Assembly: GCA_021298245.1 (NCBI GenBank)
Contig: JAJTDZ010000037.1
Location: 1-37,275 of the forward strand
Origin: Algoriphagus sp.
GTDB lineage: Bacteria; Bacteroidota; Bacteroidia; Cytophagales; Cyclobacteriaceae
Length of the DNA stretch: 37,275 nt
Reading direction: 5' to 3'
Under the pieces are notes generated by a model. That model saw only the letters and a program-made list of their open reading frames with translations, was not told the origin of the DNA and ran no database searches. The position numbers were made by a program, and so were the translations under genes. Shown here in pieces: positions 15,186 to 24,062 of this stretch (positions are counted from its first letter, which is position 1; every line of letters starts with the position of its first letter).

Positions 15186-17715
15186 TTAGAAGGTAGTTCC
15201 TCCGTCAATTACTTGACCAAAGAAAATGGAGTTCATGAAGAGTTTGTTGGTGCCAAACCAGAAGGCACGGAAGTTGGGGTTGTCTGCAAATCCAATAATT
15301 CTTCCTCTCCCGAGTCCAGAAACGCGAATCACTGCACTTTGATTGACTCCCGGCAAATTGCTAGGATGCAAATATCCAGAAGCCAAGGGATCAGCAGTAT
15401 AGACTAGGGGATTGGCATAAGGATTTTCTGAAGGTTCTAAAAAGAAGTTGTCATTTCGGAAAGTATAGAGTTCAGCGCTAGGGTACCCATAGCCTATGGG
15501 ATGGGTGGTATCTAGAATTGATTTGAAAATCGCTCCATAGGTAAGCTTGGCTCCCGTAGCATTTTCATAGTCTGCATAGCTTTTCTGTAGACCTTCTTCT
15601 TTGCTTTGTACTTCTCTAAATTGGAATGAACCAATTTCTTGTTGGGATAGCCACCTCAAGGCGCCTCCTTTGGCAACGACGGTATTGCCTTTTTGAACCC
15701 AGGCCTTGATGGTTGCTGCCCCGCTTTGCCCGAGACGGGCATAGCTACCGTCGGCCATCAGGAGAACGTTGTAGCGATCCAAATTGGTACTGCTAACCGC
15801 TTCCAAGGGCAGCAAGGTCACCGGCATGTGCATGCGCTGATCGAGCAGGTGCCAGATCTCTCCAGCTTCCCCGCTATCTACACCCCCATCCACCAAAAGG
15901 GCAATTTTAGGAGTGGAAATGGGAAGGATAAAGGTGGAACCTAGGTTGGCCCCTTGGGTGTATCCCGTGCTTAGGGCATGAATATCCACATGGGACATTC
16001 TGGCTATTTCCTCTAGTTTTTTATAAAAGGCCTGTGCATCCAATCCACTTTCTCCTTCATCCAAAAGCAGGGTGCCTCTTCCAAAGGTTTTCCCTTCCGC
16101 AGTAGAGAATTCCTTGGTAGCTACCCTAACCAAAAATCCTGCTTTCAACAATTGATAGGCTGCTTTGGGTGCGTAATAATCGGTCCATTCCAGGGCGTAT
16201 TGGTAGGCCCCAGGGCCGCCAATTACCTTCCCTGGCGCTAGCGCAAAGCTAGACTTATCCACAGGGCTGACGTTGGCAAGGTTGACAATGCGGCTATTCA
16301 AGGCCATAAAGTCTACCCCAAATGCCATGGGGTAGGTCCAAGCAGAAATGTCGTAAAACAAGCTGTCTTGAAAGGTAGTTCGCGTTTCAAACATGGCCTT
16401 GATCAAGCGGTATTGTGGCTGATCAGCAGGGACGATGTAGGAGTTGCCTTTTTTAAACTGCTTGCCGTTGATGACGAGATCTTCTTTGAGGGAAAAAAGA
16501 TTGATGTCGTGTTGAAGGATCAGTTCTGCCAAATGGTAGCTTCGTGCATCTTCTTCCTTGGCTCCAAAAATGTAGGCCTTGTTGGTGTCTGCATCTGTTT
16601 CTTTTTTGACCTCCAGATAAAAATCTTTCATCCATTGGTTGAGTTCTACCCGCATTTCTTTGGCAGCTTGGTAGGAGGATAGGTTGGCGGTAAAAGCTGA
16701 GCATGCCATTGTCCGTTTCTTGGAGGTGACCCCTAGAACTTGCTTGTTCAAACAAGATGCCGATGGAGCCTTGCACATCCGGATAGGTGGATCCCTTGCC
16801 GTAGTAGAAGTCGTCGTAATTTTCCTGGTTGTAGTACAGCGAACCAATTTGATCCAAGGCTTTGGCATGGTAGGTTCCGATCTTCTCGGTCAGCTCGAAG
16901 TTTTTCTTAGGGGTCAAAGGATGCACACGAGAAGGGACGCCAGGCTGAAAAAAGAAGGTGCTGTTGGAGCCCATCTCGTGGAAGTCCAAATGCACGTTGG
17001 GTAGCCAACTTTGGAAGACACGAACGCGATTTCTGGATTCTGGATGCTGTAGAGGTAGCCAGTCCCGGTTCAGGTCAAACCAGTAGTGGTTGGTTCTGCC
17101 TCGAGGCCAGGCCTCGTTGAGTTCGCGCTGAGCCGGATCCCCATTTAGGATGTAGGGTTTGTGGGAGTTGACCCAGGAAGCAAAGCGGTTGAGTCCATCG
17201 GGGTTGATGGCTGGATCCAATAGGAGCACCATATTCTGGAGGTCTGCTTCGATTTCCTTAGCGGCAGCAAAGTGATAGGCAGCGACAAGGGCCGCATTGG
17301 CTCCACTGGGTTCATTGCCATGCACGGAATACCCCATAAAAAGAACCACCGGCATGTTGGCGATGTTGACCGAAGCGGCAGGGTCCCGAAGTTTGGCCCG
17401 CTCTGCTTTAATTTGGTCCAATTGGCCCAGATTTTTAGGAGAACTGATGGTAAGTAGGACCTGTGGCCTTTTTTCGTAGGTTCTACCCGTCTCCTCTAGG
17501 ATGACCCGATCCGATGCCTCAGCTACGGCTTTCATGTACATGACCAGCTGGTCGTGAGTGACGTGCCATTCGCCTACTTCATAGCCCAGAACTTGCTTGG
17601 GAGTGGGGATAGCGGGGTTGTAGGTATATCCTTTGGGGAGGTAGTAGCTCAGGTCTTGTCCGAAAGCACATACGGAAAAGAGGGTAAGGAGCAAGGTGGT
17701 GCAGAAATATTTCAT
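15186..17715 (-). pseudogene. M14 family zinc carboxypeptidase, exported, interrupted by one frameshift
   Basis: Two overlapping frames together give one protein of about 842 residues, a usual length for large Bacteroidota M14 peptidases. Frame one begins with a signal peptide (CTTLLLTLFSVCAFGQ) and carries the zinc ligands His132 and Glu135 (GYSVHGNEPSG), His246 (LDFHEMGSN) and the catalytic Glu323 (ILFEQASSRG). The frame breaks at about codon 341 near 16692-16697, at a run of four identical bases (TTTT in the coding strand): removing one T joins MLSF to TANLSSYQAAKEMRVE and the second frame runs to the usual C-terminus (RGRIIGFADNPNFRAFWFGT). The catalytic part is intact upstream of the break. 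A sequencing or assembly error is as likely as a real mutation. Confidence 0.85.
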
Positions 17716-18017
17716 AGGGGAAATGGAATGAGCGAACTAAAGTCTTGAATCTAGCTAGTAAATCAAACGAATTTGGACCGATGGTAAAATTACATGAAGA
17801 GTGAATTAGTAGTTAAAATAGACTGGAAGTATAATTTAATTTAACGCCGAAATACTTCTAAAAGTAAATTTTCAGAATGTATGAGTATTTTTTCCTTAGA
17901 ACCAGTTTTATTAGTCTTCTACCCAAAAAAAATTATTTAATTTCCAAATTTATAGGACTAGAAAAGAAATCTTATTGAAAATGCTAACTTTAATCTGAAA
18001 TCATTATAATCCTGTTT
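17716..18017. other. AT-rich intergenic region between divergent genes
   Basis: About 300 bp without a supported gene, visibly richer in A+T than its surroundings. It contains a 7-bp inverted repeat GAAGTAT/ATACTTC (17826-17832 and 17852-17858) whose right arm could alternatively pair with AAGTA at 17861-17865. TAACTTTA at 17985-17992 is one base off the -7 consensus and could serve the small gene downstream. I see no RNA gene. Confidence 0.45.
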
Positions 18018-18245
18018 ATGACTTTGGTTTTTCTTCAAAATATGGGCTTCGGCTCTTTGGTGTTTATTTTACTTTTTTTGTTGCCCTATTTTTTGCTATG
18101 GTTATATTGCTTAGTTGATGTAATTCGTTCCAAATTCAAAAATGAAAACATGAGGTTGATTTGGATAATTATATTGTTGTTTGTACAGTTTATTGGGCCT
18201 ATACTGTATTTGATTTTGGGAACAAATTCTAAGCTGAGTACTTGA
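18018..18245 (+). CDS. Small PLDc_N-type membrane protein
   Basis: A 75-residue hydrophobic protein with two predicted transmembrane helices (about residues 11-34 and 47-68) joined by a short charged segment DVIRSKFKNENMRL. The pattern WLYCLVDVIRSKF ... IWIIILLFVQFIGPILYLILG is the PLDc_N domain, found alone in many small bacterial membrane proteins and at the N-terminus of cardiolipin synthases. No function is known for the stand-alone form. The gene and its upstream region are markedly AT-rich compared with both neighbours, which may point to a different origin. It ends 14 bp from the convergent epimerase gene. Confidence 0.8.
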   Translation: MTLVFLQNMGFGSLVFILLFLLPYFLLWLYCLVDVIRSKFKNENMRLIWIIILLFVQFIGPILYLILGTNSKLST

Positions 18246-18259
18246 AAACAACTTTAATC

Positions 18260-19147
18260 TTAAAAAAATAAACTTTTCAAAGCCTCTTTTACTTCTGGGT
18301 GCTCAAATCTAAATCCAGCCTTCTGGATTTTTTGGCTAGACACCCGATTGCCACCAAGGACCATGGCCGCCATTTCTCCCAAAACCAACTTCAATGCAAA
18401 TCCAGGCACCCCAATACCTAGGTAGGGCTTACCCTTGGCCGCCGCGGCTTCCTTGGTCAGTTGTTGGTTGGTAGCTGGATTAGGCCCCACCGCATTATAA
18501 ATTCCCTGAAGTGTGGTTTTTTCAAGTGCAAAAACAAATAGGCGCACCAAGTCTTCCACATGGATCCAACTCATCCACTGCGCACCCGAGCCCAAAGGGG
18601 CAGCCACGGGAGGCCTGAGCATTTCGGCTAAGGCACCTCCCTGCGCATCCAATACGATTCCTATGCGGAGAATCACGCATCTGAGAGGCAAGGCTTCAAT
18701 CTTTTTGACCTCTTTTTCCCAGGCTAGCACCACTTCTGCCAAAAAATCCTTGCCCGCAGCACTATTCTCATCCACAAGTGCAGACCCGGTATCAAATCCA
18801 TAATAGCCCACTGCTGACGCAGAAATAAAGGTGCTGGGCTTGTGGCTTGCCTGCTGTATCGCTCGGTGCAATAGCGCGGTACTTTCTGTTCGAGAGCGAA
18901 GGATGGCCTGCTTTCGTTTGGTTGTCCAGCGCTTTTCGGCCACCCCTTCTCCGGCCAAATGCATCACGGCATCCGCCCATTCTAAGGCTTGCGTATCTAT
19001 TTCCTGATGTGCTACGTCCCAGAGAAAATGCCTCCGCTGCTGTGGTTTTCTACTGAGCCAAGCCACTTCATAGCCTTTTTGCTCTAGCAAGGCAGTAAGT
19101 TGCTTCCCGACCAGTCCTGAGCCTCCAGTGATGAGAATGTTTTTCAT
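18260..19147 (-). CDS. TIGR01777 family SDR-type oxidoreductase (YfcH-like epimerase)
   Basis: A 295-residue protein of the extended short-chain dehydrogenase superfamily. ILITGGSGLVGKQLTALL is the NAD(P)-binding GxxGxxG motif, and MHLAGEGVAEKRWTTKRKQAI with SRTESTALLHRAI is the signature of the TIGR01777 group. SAVGYYG holds the active-site region. The C-terminal DUF1731 piece ends in SSQKIQKAGFRFEHPEVKEALKSL. The family is widely conserved, but its substrate is not known; old annotation as a cell division inhibitor is not supported by sequence. It is divergent from the CLC gene. Confidence 0.9.
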   Translation of the reverse strand: MKNILITGGSGLVGKQLTALLEQKGYEVAWLSRKPQQRRHFLWDVAHQEIDTQALEWADAVMHLAGEGVAEKRWTTKRKQAILRSRTESTALLHRAIQQASHKPSTFISASAVGYYGFDTGSALVDENSAAGKDFLAEVVLAWEKEVKKIEALPLRCVILRIGIVLDAQGGALAEMLRPPVAAPLGSGAQWMSWIHVEDLVRLFVFALEKTTLQGIYNAVGPNPATNQQLTKEAAAAKGKPYLGIGVPGFALKLVLGEMAAMVLGGNRVSSQKIQKAGFRFEHPEVKEALKSLFF

Positions 19148-19238
19148 GAACGCGTATTTTGTGGATAACTCATTTGCTGTGCAATTGGTTGCTTGTTGGG
19201 GTACTTATGTCCTAAAAATCTGAAAAGCAGGCTGAAAA

Positions 19239-20510
19239 ATGTGTTTCTTACCTCTAGAAATCCTTCAAATACCCTTTTCTTTGTACCCAAAGGCCACTCA
19301 ACCCCCGATTAACTTGTTGAAAAAGCTTCTTTTTTGGTTTGCCATGGGCGCATGTGTCGGAACCTTGTCAGGCTCGGCCTCCGCCATTTTTTTGCTTTCC
19401 TTGGATTGGGTGGGCCAGGTTCGTGATGCCCACCTCTGGCTTATAGGCCTCTTGCCTCTGGCAGGATTTGGGATTGGCTACTGCTACTACCGATACGGGT
19501 CTGGCGTAGAAAGAGGCAACAATTTGATCTTGGAGGGGATCTATACCCCCCAACCGACCCTCTCCATATGGATGGCTCCTTTTGTTTTATTCGGCACCTT
19601 GATTACCCATCTTTTTGGAGGTTCGGCGGGCAGAGAAGGGACGGCGGTTCAGATGGGCGCTTCCTTAGCGGCTCAACTAGGCAAGCGATGGTCATTGGAT
19701 CCGAATACAGGCAGGACGCTCCTGATTTGTGGTGTTGCGGGGGGATTTGCCTCGGTGTTTGGTACGCCTCTGGCAGGAGCGGTATTTTCTCTGGAATGGT
19801 TGTTTCGCAGAAAAATAGACCCCAATTCTATTTTTCCGGCTTTCTGGTCTGCGTTTACAGCCTATTGGGTTTGCGATTGGGTCTGGGGGATTGGACATAC
19901 GGCCTACGCTATTCCTGAGGTGGCTCCCCTTACCCTGATCAACTTGGCCTGGATGATTCCAGCAGGGATAGCCTTTGGGATAGCCGCGCGCCTATTTGTG
20001 GAGGCAGGTCATGGGGTAAGTCGGCTTTTCAGCAGCATTTCGTATCCCCCGCTTCGGCCACTGATCGGCGGAATTTTGGTGGCTGGATTGGTGTACATCA
20101 CGGGGGCATACGCCTACATAGGTTTGGGCATTCCACGAATGCTGGAGGCCTTTGAGACCCCCCTGCCCTGGTATGATTTTTTGGCTAAAACAGGCTTGAC
20201 GGCCTTGACACTAGGCTCCGGGTTTAAAGGAGGAGAGGTCACCCCACTTTTCTTTACGGGGGCCACCTTAGGCAATGCGCTGGCTACCTACATTCCGCTT
20301 CCATTAGCACTCTTGGCAGGCTGTGGATTTGTGGGGGTGTTTGCTGGGGCCACGAATACGCCTTTGGCCAGCACCCTGATGGGCATGGAATTGTTTGGGC
20401 TGGAGGCAGGAATTTACTTGGGGATTGCCTGTTTGGTGGCCTTTATTTTCAGTGGAAGGGCTAGCCTATACACTTCCCAAGATCTGGGCTGGAAAAAATC
20501 GCTGCCCTAA
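19239..20510 (+). CDS. CLC-family transporter, probable fluoride/proton antiporter (CLC-F type)
   Basis: A 423-residue multi-spanning protein of the CLC fold. GNNLI at residues 93-97 stands where chloride-type CLCs have GSGIP, and GREGT at 131-135 carries the external gating Glu133. Both variants are, to my knowledge, marks of the CLC-F clade that exports fluoride against proton uptake, including the Asn that replaces the chloride-coordinating Ser. GFKGGEVTPLFFTGA and GVFAGATNTPLA are the later CLC motifs. The first 25 or so residues are not typical and translation may start further in, at a TTG near 19314. No fluoride riboswitch is visible upstream. Standard annotation would be voltage-gated chloride channel family protein. 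Confidence 0.85.
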   Translation: MCFLPLEILQIPFSLYPKATQPPINLLKKLLFWFAMGACVGTLSGSASAIFLLSLDWVGQVRDAHLWLIGLLPLAGFGIGYCYYRYGSGVERGNNLILEGIYTPQPTLSIWMAPFVLFGTLITHLFGGSAGREGTAVQMGASLAAQLGKRWSLDPNTGRTLLICGVAGGFASVFGTPLAGAVFSLEWLFRRKIDPNSIFPAFWSAFTAYWVCDWVWGIGHTAYAIPEVAPLTLINLAWMIPAGIAFGIAARLFVEAGHGVSRLFSSISYPPLRPLIGGILVAGLVYITGAYAYIGLGIPRMLEAFETPLPWYDFLAKTGLTALTLGSGFKGGEVTPLFFTGATLGNALATYIPLPLALLAGCGFVGVFAGATNTPLASTLMGMELFGLEAGIYLGIACLVAFIFSGRASLYTSQDLGWKKSLP

Positions 20511-20525
20511 GGCTGACTTCAACCA

Positions 20526-22997
20526 TCAATCCAAATAATACACACGCTTGACGCGTCCACTGATATTCGTGAGCAGCTCGTAGGGGATGGTACCTATTTG
20601 ATCAGCCAGTTCCTTCAATGAAATCTGCTCTCCATAGACGATAGCTTCATCCCCCGCCTTGGCTTCGGGAATAGCGCTCACATCTACCATCACCATGTCC
20701 ATGCAGACATTTCCGATGACGGGAGCCTTCTTGCCATGGATGAGAACAAATCCTTTTCCTTGAGAAAACCTTCGGTCATACCCGTCCGCATACCCTATGG
20801 CAAGGGTGGCGATTTTACCTCCATAAGGCAAAGATCCCTTTCTCGAATACCCGACGGTCGCTCCTGGGGACAAAGTTTTTACTTGGGAAATGGTGGTTTT
20901 CAAGGTACTGACGGATTGTAAAGAGGCATCGTGAGTGCCCGTGACCTCTACCCCATACAGCCCAATTCCCAAGCGCACCATATCAAGTTGAAAATCGGGA
21001 TAGCGCACGATGCCTGCTGAGTTGAGGGCATGACGCAGGGGCCGGTAGCCAAGCGCCGCAGCAATCGACTCGCTCATGGATAGAAATTGCTGGAGCTGCT
21101 GCATCGAAAACTCGTGGTGAGCTTCTTCGTCAGCCCCCACCAAATGAGTGTATAGGCTAGCTACATGAAGTTCTGGGAATTCTTGAACCAGCCTTCTCAG
21201 TTCCTCCAACTGTGAGCCATCAAACCCCAAGCGATGCATACCCGTGTCCAAATCAATATGGATAGATAGTGTAGTTCCCTGATTTCTTGCAAATTGTCCT
21301 ACTTTCTTATAAAATTCTGGACTAAATACTACGGGCTCTAGATCAAAGGAACTGAGCAGTTCAAAGGATTCTTCGGCAGGATTGAGGACCATGATGGGCA
21401 ATCGAATGCCCTGTTTTCTTAAGGCAACTCCCTCATCAGAAAACGCTACAGCCAAGTAATCGGCCCCCATGGTTTGCAAATGGTTTGCAATTTCAGCGGC
21501 CCCTCCCCCGTAGGCAAATGCCTTGACCATAACCATAACTTTGGTCTTGGGGGCAACCTGTCTTTTGTAGAAATTAAAATTGTGGGTTAGGGCATTCAGG
21601 TTGATTTCTAAGGTGGTACCATGGATGCGCTGCTGCAGTCGGTTGACAATTTTTTCAAAGGCAAAAGAACGTGCACCGGTAATGAGGAGCAAGTCGTTTT
21701 GAAACGCTTCGCCGTCTAAATTCAGAAGCAATTCTTCTGTACTCGGAAAACAACGGAATTGATCTCCAAACAGCGCTTCTAGGCGCTGGATTTCAGTACC
21801 CACCCCAATAATTCTAGAAATGCCATACGAGGATATCATAGCCGCTACTTCCGCATAAACTTTTTCGGGAAGGCCTTGCTGGAGTAAATCGGAAATGATG
21901 AGCACTTTAGAGCGTTTGGGGCGCTGCTGACTCATAAACTCCAAGGCTACCTTCAATCCCGCCAAATCGTTGTTGTAGGTATCGTCAATTATCAAAGATT
22001 CGTTGATCCCCGCTTTGAGGGTAAGCCGCATGTCCACAGGCTTGAGGTGCTGAAGACCTTCTTGGATGGAAGAAGGGTCTTCTCCCAAGGTTAGCGCTGC
22101 TACAAGGGCATGGGTGACATTTTCCAGGGAAGCTTGGTCGGTAAAGGGGACTTGAAAAGTAGAGGTTTGGAGGTCTTGTTTCATTACTACTATTCGGGAG
22201 CCCAAGTCCTGGGATTTCCACGAGATGCAGAAGGTCTCCCCAGGATATTTGGACCAAGAAACTCGCTTTTGAGGGGGAAGTTTTTTTTCAATATGCCGGG
22301 CAAGCAACTCGTGATCTTTGCAGTAAATAAGAAATTGGCAGGAATCGAATAGCTTTAATTTTTCCTGAATTTTTTCCTCTATGCTAGAGAATCCTTCTTC
22401 ATGAGCAGAACCAATATTGGTGAAAATTCCTATTTCCGGTTGGATCATTTCTGCCAAGGTATCCATATCTCCTTTTTTGGAAATACCTGCTTCTAGGATG
22501 GTTACCTGATGGTAGGCTTGTATACCAAAAATGGAAAGAGGGACTCCTACTTGAGAGTTGTAGCTTTTTGGGCTTTTTGCTACCGCAAACTGTTGACTTA
22601 GTAGCTGTCCCAGCCACTCTTTGATAATGGTCTTCGCATTGCTCCCCGTGATGCCTAGGACAGGTTTGGTAAATTGTTTTCTTTGGTATGCAGCGATTTG
22701 CTGAAGGGCCACTCGCGTATCAGGCACTTGAATAAAAGTGGCCTGATGGAGCCATTCATTTGGAATGGAAGGGGATGGATGTACAATAAAATTTCGTACT
22801 CCTAGATCCAAAAGATCTGAAATAAACCGAAAACCGTCTGCCTTGGCGCCCTTTAGGGCCACAAAAAGGGTTTGTTCCGGATGAAGGATTTGCCTAGAGT
22901 CAATGCCAATTTGAGTAAGCTCTTGGATAGAATCCACCCCTTGCAACTTTCCTCCAGTAAGTTGTGCTATTGCAGCGAGTGAAAGTGGGCTGAGCAT
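20526..22997 (-). CDS. murF-alr: Bifunctional MurF / alanine racemase fusion
   Basis: An 823-residue fusion typical of Bacteroidota. Residues 1 to about 455 are MurF, which adds D-Ala-D-Ala to UDP-MurNAc-tripeptide: P-loop GITGSNAKT (116-123), EAGISKKGDMDTL, TNIGSAHEEGF and DDTYNNDLAG. Residues about 462-823 are alanine racemase, with PLP Lys492 in VMVKAFAYGGG, HIDLDTGMHRLGF, MVRLGIGLYGV and IGNVCMDMVMVDVS. One polypeptide thus makes D-alanine and uses its dimer. Residue 121 in the P-loop is Ala (GCG) where Gly is normal for GxxGKT. The gene is last in a unit with scpA and a membrane protein, starting 3 bp after the preceding stop. Confidence 0.95.
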   Translation of the reverse strand: MLSPLSLAAIAQLTGGKLQGVDSIQELTQIGIDSRQILHPEQTLFVALKGAKADGFRFISDLLDLGVRNFIVHPSPSIPNEWLHQATFIQVPDTRVALQQIAAYQRKQFTKPVLGITGSNAKTIIKEWLGQLLSQQFAVAKSPKSYNSQVGVPLSIFGIQAYHQVTILEAGISKKGDMDTLAEMIQPEIGIFTNIGSAHEEGFSSIEEKIQEKLKLFDSCQFLIYCKDHELLARHIEKKLPPQKRVSWSKYPGETFCISWKSQDLGSRIVVMKQDLQTSTFQVPFTDQASLENVTHALVAALTLGEDPSSIQEGLQHLKPVDMRLTLKAGINESLIIDDTYNNDLAGLKVALEFMSQQRPKRSKVLIISDLLQQGLPEKVYAEVAAMISSYGISRIIGVGTEIQRLEALFGDQFRCFPSTEELLLNLDGEAFQNDLLLITGARSFAFEKIVNRLQQRIHGTTLEINLNALTHNFNFYKRQVAPKTKVMVMVKAFAYGGGAAEIANHLQTMGADYLAVAFSDEGVALRKQGIRLPIMVLNPAEESFELLSSFDLEPVVFSPEFYKKVGQFARNQGTTLSIHIDLDTGMHRLGFDGSQLEELRRLVQEFPELHVASLYTHLVGADEEAHHEFSMQQLQQFLSMSESIAAALGYRPLRHALNSAGIVRYPDFQLDMVRLGIGLYGVEVTGTHDASLQSVSTLKTTISQVKTLSPGATVGYSRKGSLPYGGKIATLAIGYADGYDRRFSQGKGFVLIHGKKAPVIGNVCMDMVMVDVSAIPEAKAGDEAIVYGEQISLKELADQIGTIPYELLTNISGRVKRVYYLD

Positions 22998-23000
22998 GAG

Positions 23001-24062
23001 TTAATTTTGTAGTTTCTTTTTTAAGAAAAAAACTTGTCTTAACCAGCGAGGAAGGAAAATTGCTCCTAAAATCAAATAGGGGTAATAAGAAAACATTCTC
23101 CAAACAATACTGGTGACGAAGGTATAAATATCCAAAAACTCCTTAAAAAACTCGGAATAGAAATACTCCGCCGTACCACTACTTCCTGGGGTAGGTGAAA
23201 TCATCATCACAATCCACATGATTACTTGTCGAGCGAATACAATCACATGATCAAAAATATCCAAGGTCACAAATCCAGAAATTAGTACATTGAGCATGAG
23301 GTACCTGGATGACCACACGAAAATGGTGGCACCTACGATTTTAAGCCAGTACACATAATTTTTTCCATAAAGTTGTTTGGAGGCTTCTATAATTTGATCT
23401 CCATATTCGTGTGCATCTGCTTTCCATCGGCGTAGAAATCCAAGGGAAAAAATCTTGATCAGGATCCATTTAAACACCTTTGGTTTGTAAAATAGGGCGG
23501 CAGCCATGACCAAACTGTAGGAGGCATAAAGCCCGTAGCTGATCCAAAAGATGGCTTCTATGCTACTGCTTCCCAATTGAGACTCCAAAAGTTTTTCTGG
23601 GAAAATATATCCCTGTGCCAAGTACAAAATGATTGGGGCGGCGATGACAAAGAACAAGTTATCTAAAATGGCAGTAACCATCACGTAAGCGATGGCTTTT
23701 CCCATTTTGATGCCTTCCTTGTTGAGAATAAACATGGCTACCGCCGTACCTCCCACCACAGAGGGGGTTACTGCAGAAGCAAATTCCCATAGAATAATCA
23801 CATAAAAAGCTCGTGTCCACGTGAGGTGTTTGTCCGTGATCTCTCGAATACGATAGATATAGCCAAAATCTCTACAAAAAATCACTACAATGGACAGAAA
23901 AATAAAGAAGGGGGAGGCATCTACGATGACCCTCAAGTTTTCAACAGATAAATTGGGATCGAAGTAAAACATGGCAAAGACAATACCCAAACCGATGATG
24001 ATGGGGAGCCAAACTTTATTGGGGTTCAAAGTTTGGAAGATCTTTTTGTTGTCAATGTTCAT
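23001..24062 (-). CDS. UPF0104 / lysylphosphatidylglycerol synthase TM-region (flippase-like) membrane protein
   Basis: A 353-residue integral membrane protein with about eight hydrophobic segments. TRAFYVIILWEFASAVTPS and VVGGTAVAMFILNKEG, followed later by MMISPTPGSSGTAE, are the landmarks of the LPG_synthase_TM family, which includes the flippase half of MprF and stand-alone proteins of unknown substrate. There is no MprF-type aminoacyl transferase domain. Its start overlaps the scpA stop by 4 bp (ATGA), and murF-alr begins 3 bp after its own stop, so it is embedded in a unit with chromosome segregation and wall synthesis. Lipid transport is inferred from family only. Confidence 0.85.
   Translation of the reverse strand: MNIDNKKIFQTLNPNKVWLPIIIGLGIVFAMFYFDPNLSVENLRVIVDASPFFIFLSIVVIFCRDFGYIYRIREITDKHLTWTRAFYVIILWEFASAVTPSVVGGTAVAMFILNKEGIKMGKAIAYVMVTAILDNLFFVIAAPIILYLAQGYIFPEKLLESQLGSSSIEAIFWISYGLYASYSLVMAAALFYKPKVFKWILIKIFSLGFLRRWKADAHEYGDQIIEASKQLYGKNYVYWLKIVGATIFVWSSRYLMLNVLISGFVTLDIFDHVIVFARQVIMWIVMMISPTPGSSGTAEYFYSEFFKEFLDIYTFVTSIVWRMFSYYPYLILGAIFLPRWLRQVFFLKKKLQN

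Noticed and set aside
19160-19168. Perfect DnaA-box 9-mer (TTATCCACA on the minus strand) between the epimerase and CLC genes
   Set aside because: A single copy without clustering, AT-rich unwinding region, or dnaA/dnaN nearby; one chance hit in a window this size is not surprising.
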